DNA of 5,625 bases from Competibacteraceae bacterium UBA2792 (GCA_002352125.1 DEHU01000057.1:4202-9826); one strand, 5' to 3'; numbered from the stretch's first letter, positions 1 through 5,544 are shown. Notes: generated by a model not told the origin, from the letters alone. A program made the numbers and translations.

Positions 1-338
1 TGAACATGGGGCTGGGGCTGGCGATGGCCCAACGATTGAGCGAAACCTTGGCGCGGCCGGCGCAACCGGCAGCCCCAGCACCCGCTCCGCAACCCGCCCC
101 CACAGCACCGATAGCACCTCCCCCGTTACCCGCCGCCAATCCTTATTTCGTGGCCGCCAACAACCAGCAGACCGGACCGTTTCCGATGGACGAACTGCAA
201 CGGCAAGCGCAAAGCGGTCAACTGACCCGCGCTACCCTGGTGTGGACGCAAGGCATGGCCCAGTGGACAGCGGCCGGCGATGTGGCGGAACTGGCGCCGC
301 TGTTCGCCAACCTGCCGCCACCGCTGCCCAACGCCTGA
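1..338 (+). CDS. C-terminal part of a GYF_2-domain protein, probably SPFH/virion-core-like (5' end outside window)
   Basis: The reading frame is open to the left edge (first full codon at base 3), so the gene almost certainly starts upstream; the ATG at base 6 has no visible ribosome site. The visible piece has a short Met/Gly/Leu-rich stretch (MGLGLAMAQ), a Pro/Ala-rich linker of about 30 residues, then about 55 residues matching the GYF_2 (DUF4339) pattern: YFVAANNQQTGPF, then DELQ..AQSGQLTRATLVW, then GMAQWTAAGDVAEL. It ends in PPPLPNA. In known families, a Gly/Met-rich segment plus Pro-rich linker plus C-terminal GYF_2 domain is typical of bacterial SPFH-domain 'virion core' proteins, which are membrane-associated scaffolds; the SPFH part itself is not visible here, so that assignment is inference. 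The GYF_2 call is fairly firm. The exact partner or ligand is unknown. An intrinsic terminator directly follows, separating it from kbp. Confidence 0.7.
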   Translation, partial: NMGLGLAMAQRLSETLARPAQPAAPAPAPQPAPTAPIAPPPLPAANPYFVAANNQQTGPFPMDELQRQAQSGQLTRATLVWTQGMAQWTAAGDVAELAPLFANLPPPLPNA

Positions 339-339
339 G

Positions 340-368
340 CGGTGCGATCGAGCGAGCACCGGTTTTTT
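340..368 (+). terminator. Rho-independent terminator after the GYF_2 gene
   Basis: Six-base-pair GC-rich stem CGGTGC (340-345) / GCACCG (356-361) with a 10-nt loop, followed after one G by six Ts (363-368). It starts just after the TGA stop of the preceding gene. A second T6 run lies at 378-383 in a similar context (CGTTTTTTACGC) but has no stem of its own. This position implies that kbp has its own promoter, although I could not pick out a clear -35/-10 pair in the 45 bases left before its start. Confidence 0.65.
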
Positions 369-413
369 CGCAACCCGTTTTTTACGCCAACGCAAAAACC
401 GCAGGAGGTTGTC

Positions 414-845
414 ATGGGACTATTCGACTTCATTATCGGTCAAGGTAAAAAGCTGTTCGGCGCGGGCGATGATCCTGCCGCCAAAATCAAGCAGGAGATC
501 GAATCCGCCAATCCCGGCATCAAAAATCTGAACGTCGAATTCAAGGACGGCGAAGTCAAGCTTTCCGGAGAAGCCGCTAGCGCGGAGGCCATGGAAAAAG
601 CCGTTTTGATGGCGGGTAACGTTCAAGGCGTGGCAAAGGTTTCGGCCGATCAGGTCCAAGCGCCACCGCAGGCGGGCAAGGTCGAGTATTACGTCATTCA
701 AAAGGGCGACACGCTCTCGGCGGTCGCCAAGAAATTCCTCGGCAACGCCAACGATTATCCAAAAATCTTCGAAGCCAACCGCGAGGTCATCAAGGACCCG
801 AACTTGATTTACCCCGGCCAGAAAATCCGTATTCCGGTCGGTTGA
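414..845 (+). CDS. kbp: Potassium-binding protein Kbp (BON + LysM), YgaU family
   Basis: A 143-residue cytoplasmic protein with no signal peptide, close in length and layout to E. coli Kbp/YgaU (149 residues). It starts MGLFDFIIGQGKKLF, like the E. coli MGLFNFV start. A BON domain spans about residues 20-83 (VEFKDGEVKLSGEA, then GNVQGVAKVSADQVQ). A LysM domain spans about 91-141 (YYVIQKGDTLSAVAKKFLGNAN.Y.KIFEAN, then LIYPGQKIRIP). In E. coli this protein binds K+ selectively, changes conformation, and is needed for normal growth at high external K+; it is also induced by osmotic stress. The start is the ATG at 414 because a perfect AGGAGG (403-408) lies 5 nt upstream. The longer frame back to 342 would begin inside the preceding terminator and is rejected. 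It is followed 75 nt later by the DUF533 gene on the same strand. The family call is firm; the K+ role is inferred from homology. Confidence 0.93.
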   Translation: MGLFDFIIGQGKKLFGAGDDPAAKIKQEIESANPGIKNLNVEFKDGEVKLSGEAASAEAMEKAVLMAGNVQGVAKVSADQVQAPPQAGKVEYYVIQKGDTLSAVAKKFLGNANDYPKIFEANREVIKDPNLIYPGQKIRIPVG

Positions 846-864
846 AATTCGGGATAACCGATCG

Positions 865-888
865 CGGGATCGCATGTTCGCGGTCCCG
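865..888 (+). other. Stable hairpin between kbp and the DUF533 gene
   Basis: CGGGATCGC (865-873) pairs with GCGGTCCCG (880-888): nine base pairs including one U-G wobble, with the 6-nt loop ATGTTC. It lies 20 nt after the kbp stop. No T-run follows on the plus strand (the downstream run is A6 at 895-900), so it is not a standard intrinsic terminator. It could protect the 3' end of kbp mRNA or dampen read-through to the next gene. Its function is inferred only. Confidence 0.5.
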
Positions 889-920
889 TACACCAAAAAA
901 TAAGTGTTTATGGAGGATTG

Positions 921-1898
921 ATGATGGACGCATTCAAAATATTGGGTAGCCTGTTGGGCAATAACGCCACCTCTTCGGGGCTAAGCGGAGATATTCTCGG
1001 CCAATTGATCGGCGGTCTGGCGGGGGGCGGCGCCCAGTCCGGCAGAACCAGCGGCAACGGCGGCTTGGCCGACATCCTCGGCGGCCTGATGGGCGGCGGC
1101 GCGCAACCCGGCAGGAGCGGCGGCAGCTTGACCGACATCTTGAGCGGCCTGACCGGGGGCGGTACCCCAAGCGGCGGAACCAGCGGCGGCTTGGCCGACA
1201 TCCTCGGCAACCTGATGGGTGGCGGCGCGCAACCCGGCAGGAGCGGCGGCAGCTTGACCGACATCTTGAGCGGCTTGACCGGAAGCGGAGGACTGCAAGG
1301 AGGAACAGGCGGCGCCAACTCGGGGCTGCTCGGTGGCCTGGTGATGGCCGCGCTGCAAATGTTCGCCCAGGGCGGCGGCGCGGCCGGTCAATCCTCGCTC
1401 GCGGGATTGGCCGGAATGCTCGCGTCCGGACAGGGAACGCCGGCAGCGGCGGATACCGGCGCAGCGGGCCAGCCATCGCTCGCGGAATTGGCCGGAATGC
1501 TCGCGCCCGGACAGGGAACGCTGGCGACGACCGATGCCGCTCCCCAAGCCCACCAGCAAGCCTTGGCTTTGGTGAAAGCCATGATCAACGCCGCTAAAGC
1601 CGACGGCGAGATCGACGCCGAGGAACAGGAGAAAATCGTCTCCAAGCTGACCGATCTCGGCCCCCAGGAAACGGCTTTTATCCAAGAAGAGCTGAACAAG
1701 CCGTTGAATTTCGATTTCTTCGCGGACATCACCCAGGACATGGCGTTGCAGACCTATGCGGCATCGCTCATGGCGATCAATCTCGATACGCCGGCCGAAA
1801 GCAGCTACATGCAACAACTCGCGCAAGGTCTGGGCTTGGATCCGCAAGCCGTCAACGCTATCCACCAGCAATTGGGTTTGGCACCGCTGTACGCTTGA
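921..1898 (+). CDS. Glycine-rich repeat protein with C-terminal DUF533/TerB-like domain (YebE-like)
   Basis: A 325-residue protein. A SD sequence GGAGG (912-916) precedes two in-frame ATGs at 921 and 924; 924 has the better spacing (7 nt), so the true start may be one codon later. The TTG at 918 is too close to the SD. Residues about 20-130 are Gly/Ser-rich and built of half-repeats such as GGLADILGGLMGGGAQPGRS and GGSLTDILSGLTGG. A hydrophobic stretch follows (about 134-150, NSGLLGGLVMAALQMFAQ), then a second repeat pair at about 152-205. Residues about 209-318 form an alpha-helical DUF533 domain of the TerB-like superfamily, starting HQQALALVKAMINAAKADGEIDAEE and including IQEELNKP and YAASLMAINLDTPAE. 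E. coli YebE has a similar plan, with a poorly characterised role linked to envelope or inner-membrane stress. There is no clear signal peptide. It lies 75 nt after kbp and may be partly co-transcribed with it. The domain call is firm; the function is unknown. Confidence 0.85.
   Translation: MMDAFKILGSLLGNNATSSGLSGDILGQLIGGLAGGGAQSGRTSGNGGLADILGGLMGGGAQPGRSGGSLTDILSGLTGGGTPSGGTSGGLADILGNLMGGGAQPGRSGGSLTDILSGLTGSGGLQGGTGGANSGLLGGLVMAALQMFAQGGGAAGQSSLAGLAGMLASGQGTPAAADTGAAGQPSLAELAGMLAPGQGTLATTDAAPQAHQQALALVKAMINAAKADGEIDAEEQEKIVSKLTDLGPQETAFIQEELNKPLNFDFFADITQDMALQTYAASLMAINLDTPAESSYMQQLAQGLGLDPQAVNAIHQQLGLAPLYA
1059..1310 (+). repeat. 126-bp in-frame tandem duplication inside the DUF533 gene
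   Basis: Two adjacent 126-bp units (1059-1184 and 1185-1310), each 42 codons. The first 96 bases of each (1059-1154 and 1185-1280) differ at only four positions by my reading; the remaining 30 have diverged. Each unit encodes two related ~21-residue half-repeats (G-G-L-A-D-I-L and G-G-S-L-T-D-I-L types). A degenerate half-unit (DILGQLIGGLAGGGAQSGRTSG) lies just upstream. The near identity, including synonymous sites, suggests a recent duplication or gene conversion. Confidence 0.9.
1377..1538 (+). repeat. 81-bp in-frame tandem repeat inside the DUF533 gene
   Basis: Two units of 81 bp (1377-1457 and 1458-1538), 27 codons each, encoding GAAGQSSLAGLAGMLASGQGT and GAAGQPSLAELAGMLAPGQGT followed by Ala/Thr-rich spacers. 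The core 1395-1439 matches 1476-1520 at 43 of 45 positions. It forms a linker between the hydrophobic stretch and the DUF533 domain and is unrelated in period to the 126-bp repeat upstream. Confidence 0.85.
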
Positions 1899-1936
1899 GG
1901 TAGTAGAATTGGTGCCGCAGTTCGCCAACGCATCAT

Positions 1937-1975
1937 CGAGGGTCTATAAAGCTCCCCTCGCCATACCCTATTTTT
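1937..1975 (+). terminator. Possible weak terminator between the convergent DUF533 and fpr genes
   Basis: CGAGGG (1937-1942) pairs with CCCTCG (1955-1960) around a 12-nt loop. On the plus strand a T5 run (1971-1975) follows only after about 10 nt, so it is a weak match to an intrinsic terminator. On the minus strand no T-run follows. Its place in the 69-bp gap between two convergent genes supports a terminator role. Confidence 0.35.
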
Positions 1976-2744
1976 CCACGAACGCCCGCTCGATCACATA
2001 GTGGCCGGGTTCGCCGATGTGCGGCGAGATGACGAAACCCCGGGCATTCAAGAGCGCGCAAGTGTCCTTCAGTAATCCCGGACTGCCGCAGATCATCGCT
2101 CGATCCCGCTCGGGATCGAGCGGCGGCAGCCCGAGGTCTGCGAACAGTTTGCCGCTTTCGATCAAATCGGTCAGTCGCCCTTGGTTGTGGAAAGGCTCGC
2201 GCGTCACGGTGGGATAGTAGATCAGCCTTTCGCGAACCAGCTCGCCCAAGAATTCGTTTACCGGCAATTCCTGGGCGATAAAATCGGCATAAGCCAGCTC
2301 GCTGACGTGGCGAACGCCATGCACCAGCACGACTTGGCCGAAACGCTCGTAGGTATCCGGGTCCTTGATGATGCTCAGAAACGGCGCCAGACCAGTACCC
2401 GAACCGAGCAAGTAAAGCCGCTCGCCGGGCAACAAATCGTCGATCACGAGCGTACCCACCGGCTTGCGCCCGACCAGAATCGAATCGCCTTCCTTCAGGT
2501 GTTGCAGCCGCGAGGTGAGCGGGCCGTTGCGCACCTTGATGCTAAAAAATTCCAAATACTCGTCGTAGTTGGCGCTGGCGATGCTGTAGGCCCGCATCAA
2601 CGGACGGCCGTCCACTTCCAGACCGATCATGACGAAATGGCCGTTGCGGAAGCGGAGTCCTGGATCGCGGGTGGTCTTGAAGCTAAACAGTGTGTCGTTC
2701 CAGTGGTGCACACTGAGCACGTGTTCGGTATTGAAGGCTTTCAT
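1968..2744 (-). CDS. fpr: Ferredoxin/flavodoxin-NADP+ reductase
   Basis: A 258-residue FAD enzyme that exchanges electrons between NADPH and ferredoxin or flavodoxin in the cytoplasm, supporting Fe-S, oxidative-stress and reductive metabolism. The FAD-binding domain (about 1-100) has RAYSIAS at 51-57. The NADP domain has GSGTGLAPF at 114-122 and MICGSP at 217-222. The C-terminus AFVEK (254-258) matches bacterial FPRs of the Azotobacter/Pseudomonas type (also 258 residues), where Phe255 and the following short tail cover the flavin; the equivalent Phe is residue 255 here. There is no extra N-terminal domain, so it is not a multi-component oxygenase reductase. The start is the ATG at 2742-2744; no strong SD is visible before it (gactgaccc precedes the ATG), but the N-terminus MKAFNTEHVLSVHHWND fits the family. 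It is separated by 213 bp from the decarboxylase gene upstream, so it probably has its own promoter. Confidence 0.93.
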   Translation of the reverse strand: MKAFNTEHVLSVHHWNDTLFSFKTTRDPGLRFRNGHFVMIGLEVDGRPLMRAYSIASANYDEYLEFFSIKVRNGPLTSRLQHLKEGDSILVGRKPVGTLVIDDLLPGERLYLLGSGTGLAPFLSIIKDPDTYERFGQVVLVHGVRHVSELAYADFIAQELPVNEFLGELVRERLIYYPTVTREPFHNQGRLTDLIESGKLFADLGLPPLDPERDRAMICGSPGLLKDTCALLNARGFVISPHIGEPGHYVIERAFVEK

Positions 2745-2821
2745 GGGTCAGTCGATCAAAAACGGTCTCACTCTTCTAGCCGGTCAGACAAACGAGAATG
2801 TGCCGATTGGTTATTGGGAAG

Positions 2822-2850
2822 TCGATTATATATTCTAATCGATTATATAT
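2822..2850 (-). promoter_or_regulatory. AT-rich paired direct repeat upstream of fpr, candidate promoter/operator
   Basis: Read on the minus strand, the 12-mer ATATATAATCGA occurs twice, separated by five bases (TTAGA), giving a 17-bp period. Each copy contains a perfect -10 hexamer TATAAT (plus-strand positions 2825-2830 and 2842-2847). The centre holds the palindrome TAATCGATTA (2836-2845). The block stands out sharply from the GC-rich surroundings and lies about 80 bp before the fpr start. I see no good -35 hexamer at 16-18 bp from either -10, which would fit activator-dependent transcription. The role is inferred. Confidence 0.5.
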
Positions 2851-2957
2851 GAGAAGAGGGACCATGCTACTCACCGGGGTTGGCACCATCTCGCCGAACG
2901 GTGGTTCCGAACAAACCGGCCACGCCAGGATTGCAGCGCAGCAAAGCGGATAGCCGT

Positions 2958-3737
2958 TTATCTGCCTTCGAACCGGGGCTTGCGCTTTTCCCGAAACGCG
3001 TCCAACCCTTCCTGATAGTCGTGGCTGTCGTAGACGATGCGGCGGAGGCCCTGAATCCGCTCGAACAGTTCCGGCGTGACCGTGCGCGCGCTGGCAAGTA
3101 GCCGCAGTTCTTCCTTCATCACCGAAATGCTCAAAGGCGAATTAGTCGCGATCTGCGCGGCGAGGCCGTAAACGAAATTCTCGATTTCTCCGGCGGATTT
3201 GATGTAGTTGATGATGCCAAGATTCAGAGCCTGCGACGCGGGAATCGGTTGTGCCGTGAACAACATCTCCTTGGCTACCGGCAGCGGGATCATGTTCATC
3301 AGCGTCAAAATACCGCCCAGGTTATAGGGAACACCAAGCTTTGCCGGAGTGATGGCAAAAGTCGCCTCGGGGGTGGTGACCAGCACATCGCAGGCTATGG
3401 CGACTTCGCAGCCGCCACCCCAAACGCCACCTTCGATCAAGGCGATAATCGGCGCGGGGAACTCCTGAATGGAGCGGACCAAGACGCGCAACGGGTCGCT
3501 CCAGCCCAACGGATCGCGACCCCGATCAGGCAGTTCGCTGACATCGTGGCCGGCCGACCAGACTTTCACGCCAGCGGGAGCGCGCAGGATAGCGGCGCGA
3601 ACGTTCTCCTCCCGAAAACGCTCCAATGCAACGGTGATCTCGCCGATCAGCGCCTCGCTGAGCGCGTTGCGCTTTTGGAGGTGATTCATCACGATGGTTC
3701 CAATCGCATCTTTGGTTTCGGTCAAGACAAGCGACAC
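2958..3737 (-). CDS. scpB: Methylmalonyl-CoA decarboxylase (crotonase superfamily)
   Basis: A 259-residue crotonase-fold enzyme expected to decarboxylate methylmalonyl-CoA to propionyl-CoA. It aligns by eye along its whole length with E. coli ScpB/YgfG (261 residues): ILRAPAGVKVWSAGHDVSELP, GRDPL, VEGSVWGG-like IEGGVWGGGCE, LGVPYNLGGI, FERIQGLRRIVYDSHDYQEG, and a KRKPRFEGR end. The residues equivalent to E. coli His66, Gly110, Glu113 and Tyr140 are present as His64, Gly108, Glu111 and Tyr138. I chose the GTG at 3735-3737 because AGGAGA lies 7 nt before it and the resulting length fits the family. The ATG at 3774-3776 would add 13 residues with no family support and would leave the SD inside the gene. 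No mutase (scpA/mutA), CoA transferase or carboxylase gene is visible nearby. An ordinary enoyl-CoA hydratase is the alternative, but the motifs favour the decarboxylase. Confidence 0.88.
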   Translation of the reverse strand: MSLVLTETKDAIGTIVMNHLQKRNALSEALIGEITVALERFREENVRAAILRAPAGVKVWSAGHDVSELPDRGRDPLGWSDPLRVLVRSIQEFPAPIIALIEGGVWGGGCEVAIACDVLVTTPEATFAITPAKLGVPYNLGGILTLMNMIPLPVAKEMLFTAQPIPASQALNLGIINYIKSAGEIENFVYGLAAQIATNSPLSISVMKEELRLLASARTVTPELFERIQGLRRIVYDSHDYQEGLDAFREKRKPRFEGR

Positions 3738-3744
3738 GGTCTCT

Positions 3745-3750
3745 TCTCCT
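3745..3750 (-). promoter_or_regulatory. Shine-Dalgarno that fixes the GTG start of the decarboxylase
   Basis: AGGAGA on the minus strand (3750 down to 3745), 7 nt before the GTG at 3737-3735. It lies downstream of the alternative ATG at 3776, which argues against that longer start. Confidence 0.7.
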
Positions 3751-3839
3751 TCGATGAAGTTGCTGCGAACAAACACAAAATCCCAACTTTGGGCGTTAAC
3801 TCGGGCAGAGCTGGTAAGGTACCGGTTTCGGCAAGAAAA

Positions 3840-5447
3840 TCACTTCCAGAAATCCGGCAGGAACAACAGCAGCAGGGGAAAGACTTCCAGCCGTCCGACC
3901 AGCATGGCCAACGACATCAGCCAAGTAGCGGTATCGTTCAGCACGCCAAAACCAGCGGCCGTTTCGCCCAAACCGATGCCCATGTTGTTCAAACAACCCG
4001 CTACCGTACCGAACGATGTCACCAGATCAACGCCGGTCGCCGTCAAGGCTAGCGAGAAAAAGCAGTAGCTGAAAATATACAGATAATAGAATCCCCACAC
4101 CGCCTGCATCACCCGGTCGGGGACGGGATGGCTGCCTAGCTTGACCGAGATCTGCGCCGTGGGCCGGATCAACAATCGGGCCTCGCGCACGCTCTGCTTG
4201 TACAGCAGCAGAAAGCGAATGGCTTTAATGCCGCCGCAGGTCGAGCCGACGCAACCGCCGAAGAAGCTACCCAGCAACAGCAGCAGCGGCACGAAGGTCG
4301 GCCAGTCGGCCGGATAGCCAATCGTTCCCAGTCCGTTGTCGGTGATCACCGAAGCGGCTTGGAAAAAACCGTGGTAACCCGATTCCCACGGCGAGAACTT
4401 GCCATCGACATACAGAAAAATGCAGGTCGTGGCGATAATCCCGCCCATGACCACCATGCAGAATTGGAACTCGGCATCGCGAAAGATCGCCATGAGGCTG
4501 CGGGAACGCCAAGCCAAAAAATACAGGGCGAAATTGACCGCCGCCACCAGAGAAAAGAAACCGGCGACCAACTCGATGGCAGGGCTCTGAAAATAGCCGA
4601 TGCTGGCGTCGTGAGTGGAAAACCCGCCCAGCGCCAACGTGGCAAAGCTGTGGCAGAGCGCATCGAAGAAACTCATCCCTGCCGCCCAGAACGACAGGGT
4701 GCAGACCACGTTCAGGCCGACGTAGATGTACCAGAGATTCTTGGCGGTTTCGGTAATCCGGGGCGTGAGCTTTTCGTCTTTCATCGGCCCCGGCGTTTCC
4801 GCCTTGTAGAGCTGCATTCCGCCGACGCCCAGCATCGGCAGCAGGGCGACCGCCAACACGATGATACCCATGCCGCCCAGGAAATTCAGTTGCGCCCGGT
4901 AATACACGATCGCCTTGGGCATGGCGTCGAGTCCGGACAGCACGGTCGCGCCGGTCGTGGTCAGCCCGGACACCGTCTCGAACACGGCGTCCACCAGCGG
5001 CATGTGGGGGTAGTCGGACAGCATGAACGGCAGCGCCCCGATCAGCGACAGCAGGAACCAGAACGCCACCACCACCACGAAACCGTCCCGGTTGCGCAGA
5101 TCGACTTTGTACCGACGCACCGGCAGCCAGCAGATCAGGCCCAGCGCCAGCATGGCCCCCATCGCTTCCGCAAACGGCAAAACCACGCCATAACCGTCGT
5201 ACCACCACGCCACCCCCATCGGCGGCAGCATGGTGACGCTGAACAGGATCATCAGCAATCCAACCACGTATAGCGCCGTCTTGAGCGGTGATCGCCGGTA
5301 AACGACTTGGCGCTTTTTCTGGTTTTGGCCGGTTGCCACCTGCCTTGCGGGCAACTCGGTGACGACCATCGCATCGGATTGAGCCAAACCGCCGGCCGCT
5401 GGCTGCCCGGCTTCCCGTCGTTCATCAAAATCGGCTTCTGTCACCAT
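3840..5447 (-). CDS. trkH: TrkH-family potassium uptake protein
   Basis: A 535-residue inner-membrane K+ translocation subunit of the Trk system, normally gated by the NAD/ATP-binding protein TrkA. It shows the four membrane-pore-membrane repeats of the SKT superfamily. The pore loops can be read as TTTGATV (163-169), LALGGFST (271-278), TDNGLGTIGY (369-378) and NNMGIGLG (487-494). Other family signatures are NFLGGMGIIVLAVALLPML (188-206), YKAETPGP, GGCVGSTCGGIKAIRFLLL (397-415) and the end GRLEVFPLLLLFLPDFWK. E. coli TrkH has 483 residues and begins close to the first membrane helix. This protein carries about 45-50 extra polar N-terminal residues before RRSPLKTALYVVGLLMILFS. The ATG at 5445-5447 has only a weak SD-like aagatgag; the internal Met27 has none, so the long start is kept with moderate certainty. 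No trkA is in the window. The decarboxylase follows after 102 bp. Confidence 0.95.
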   Translation of the reverse strand: MVTEADFDERREAGQPAAGGLAQSDAMVVTELPARQVATGQNQKKRQVVYRRSPLKTALYVVGLLMILFSVTMLPPMGVAWWYDGYGVVLPFAEAMGAMLALGLICWLPVRRYKVDLRNRDGFVVVVAFWFLLSLIGALPFMLSDYPHMPLVDAVFETVSGLTTTGATVLSGLDAMPKAIVYYRAQLNFLGGMGIIVLAVALLPMLGVGGMQLYKAETPGPMKDEKLTPRITETAKNLWYIYVGLNVVCTLSFWAAGMSFFDALCHSFATLALGGFSTHDASIGYFQSPAIELVAGFFSLVAAVNFALYFLAWRSRSLMAIFRDAEFQFCMVVMGGIIATTCIFLYVDGKFSPWESGYHGFFQAASVITDNGLGTIGYPADWPTFVPLLLLLGSFFGGCVGSTCGGIKAIRFLLLYKQSVREARLLIRPTAQISVKLGSHPVPDRVMQAVWGFYYLYIFSYCFFSLALTATGVDLVTSFGTVAGCLNNMGIGLGETAAGFGVLNDTATWLMSLAMLVGRLEVFPLLLLFLPDFWK

Positions 5448-5490
5448 CTCATCTTACGCCTTTGAAAGCCGACATATCCGCCTGGCAGAC

Positions 5491-5531
5491 AGGAAAGCGG
5501 CGGCGATACCACGCTTCGCCGCCGCTTTCCT
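5491..5531. terminator. Perfect 15-bp inverted repeat between trkH and the gene upstream of it
   Basis: AGGAAAGCGGCGGCG (5491-5505) and CGCCGCCGCTTTCCT (5517-5531) are exact reverse complements around an 11-nt loop. It lies 14 nt beyond the stop of the partial minus-strand gene and about 43 bp before the trkH start. In the minus direction the 3' stem arm ends CTTTCCT and continues GTCTGCC, which is only weakly U-rich, so it may act as a terminator without a proper U-run, as an mRNA-protecting stem, or as a dispersed repeat unit. Position favours termination of the upstream gene. Confidence 0.55.
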
Positions 5532-5544
5532 AGCCGAACGGCAA

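Noticed and set aside
342..413. Upstream ATG extending kbp by 24 residues
   Set aside because: It begins inside the terminator stem, lacks an SD, and adds sequence absent from Kbp; the ATG at 414 has a perfect AGGAGG.
1059..1310. Repeat array considered as a CRISPR or other non-coding repeat
   Set aside because: The units are directly adjacent, 126 bp long, in frame and translated within one open gene, with no spacer pattern.
981..1928. Minus-strand frame of 315 codons opposite the DUF533 gene
   Set aside because: Its repeats merely mirror the Gly-rich repeats of the plus-strand gene, which has an SD and a known domain.
2181..2852. Plus-strand frame of 223 codons antisense to fpr
   Set aside because: It overlaps a well-supported fpr on the other strand and has no family-like motifs or ribosome site.
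3738..3776. ATG start adding 13 residues to the decarboxylase
   Set aside because: There is no SD upstream, the strong SD would lie inside the gene, and the extra residues do not match the family.
3782..3793. CCCAACTTTGGG small inverted repeat followed on the minus strand by a T-rich stretch, as a trkH terminator
   Set aside because: The stem is only four to five pairs with almost no loop, too weak to call.
3249..4052. Plus-strand frame of 267 codons across the decarboxylase start and the trkH end
   Set aside because: It spans two real minus-strand genes and their gap, with composition typical of an antisense shadow.
4359..5273. Long plus-strand frame of 304 codons antisense to trkH
   Set aside because: It is rich in His, Gln, Arg and Asp with no recognisable domain, and lies wholly opposite a clear trkH; it is a GC-driven shadow of the real gene.
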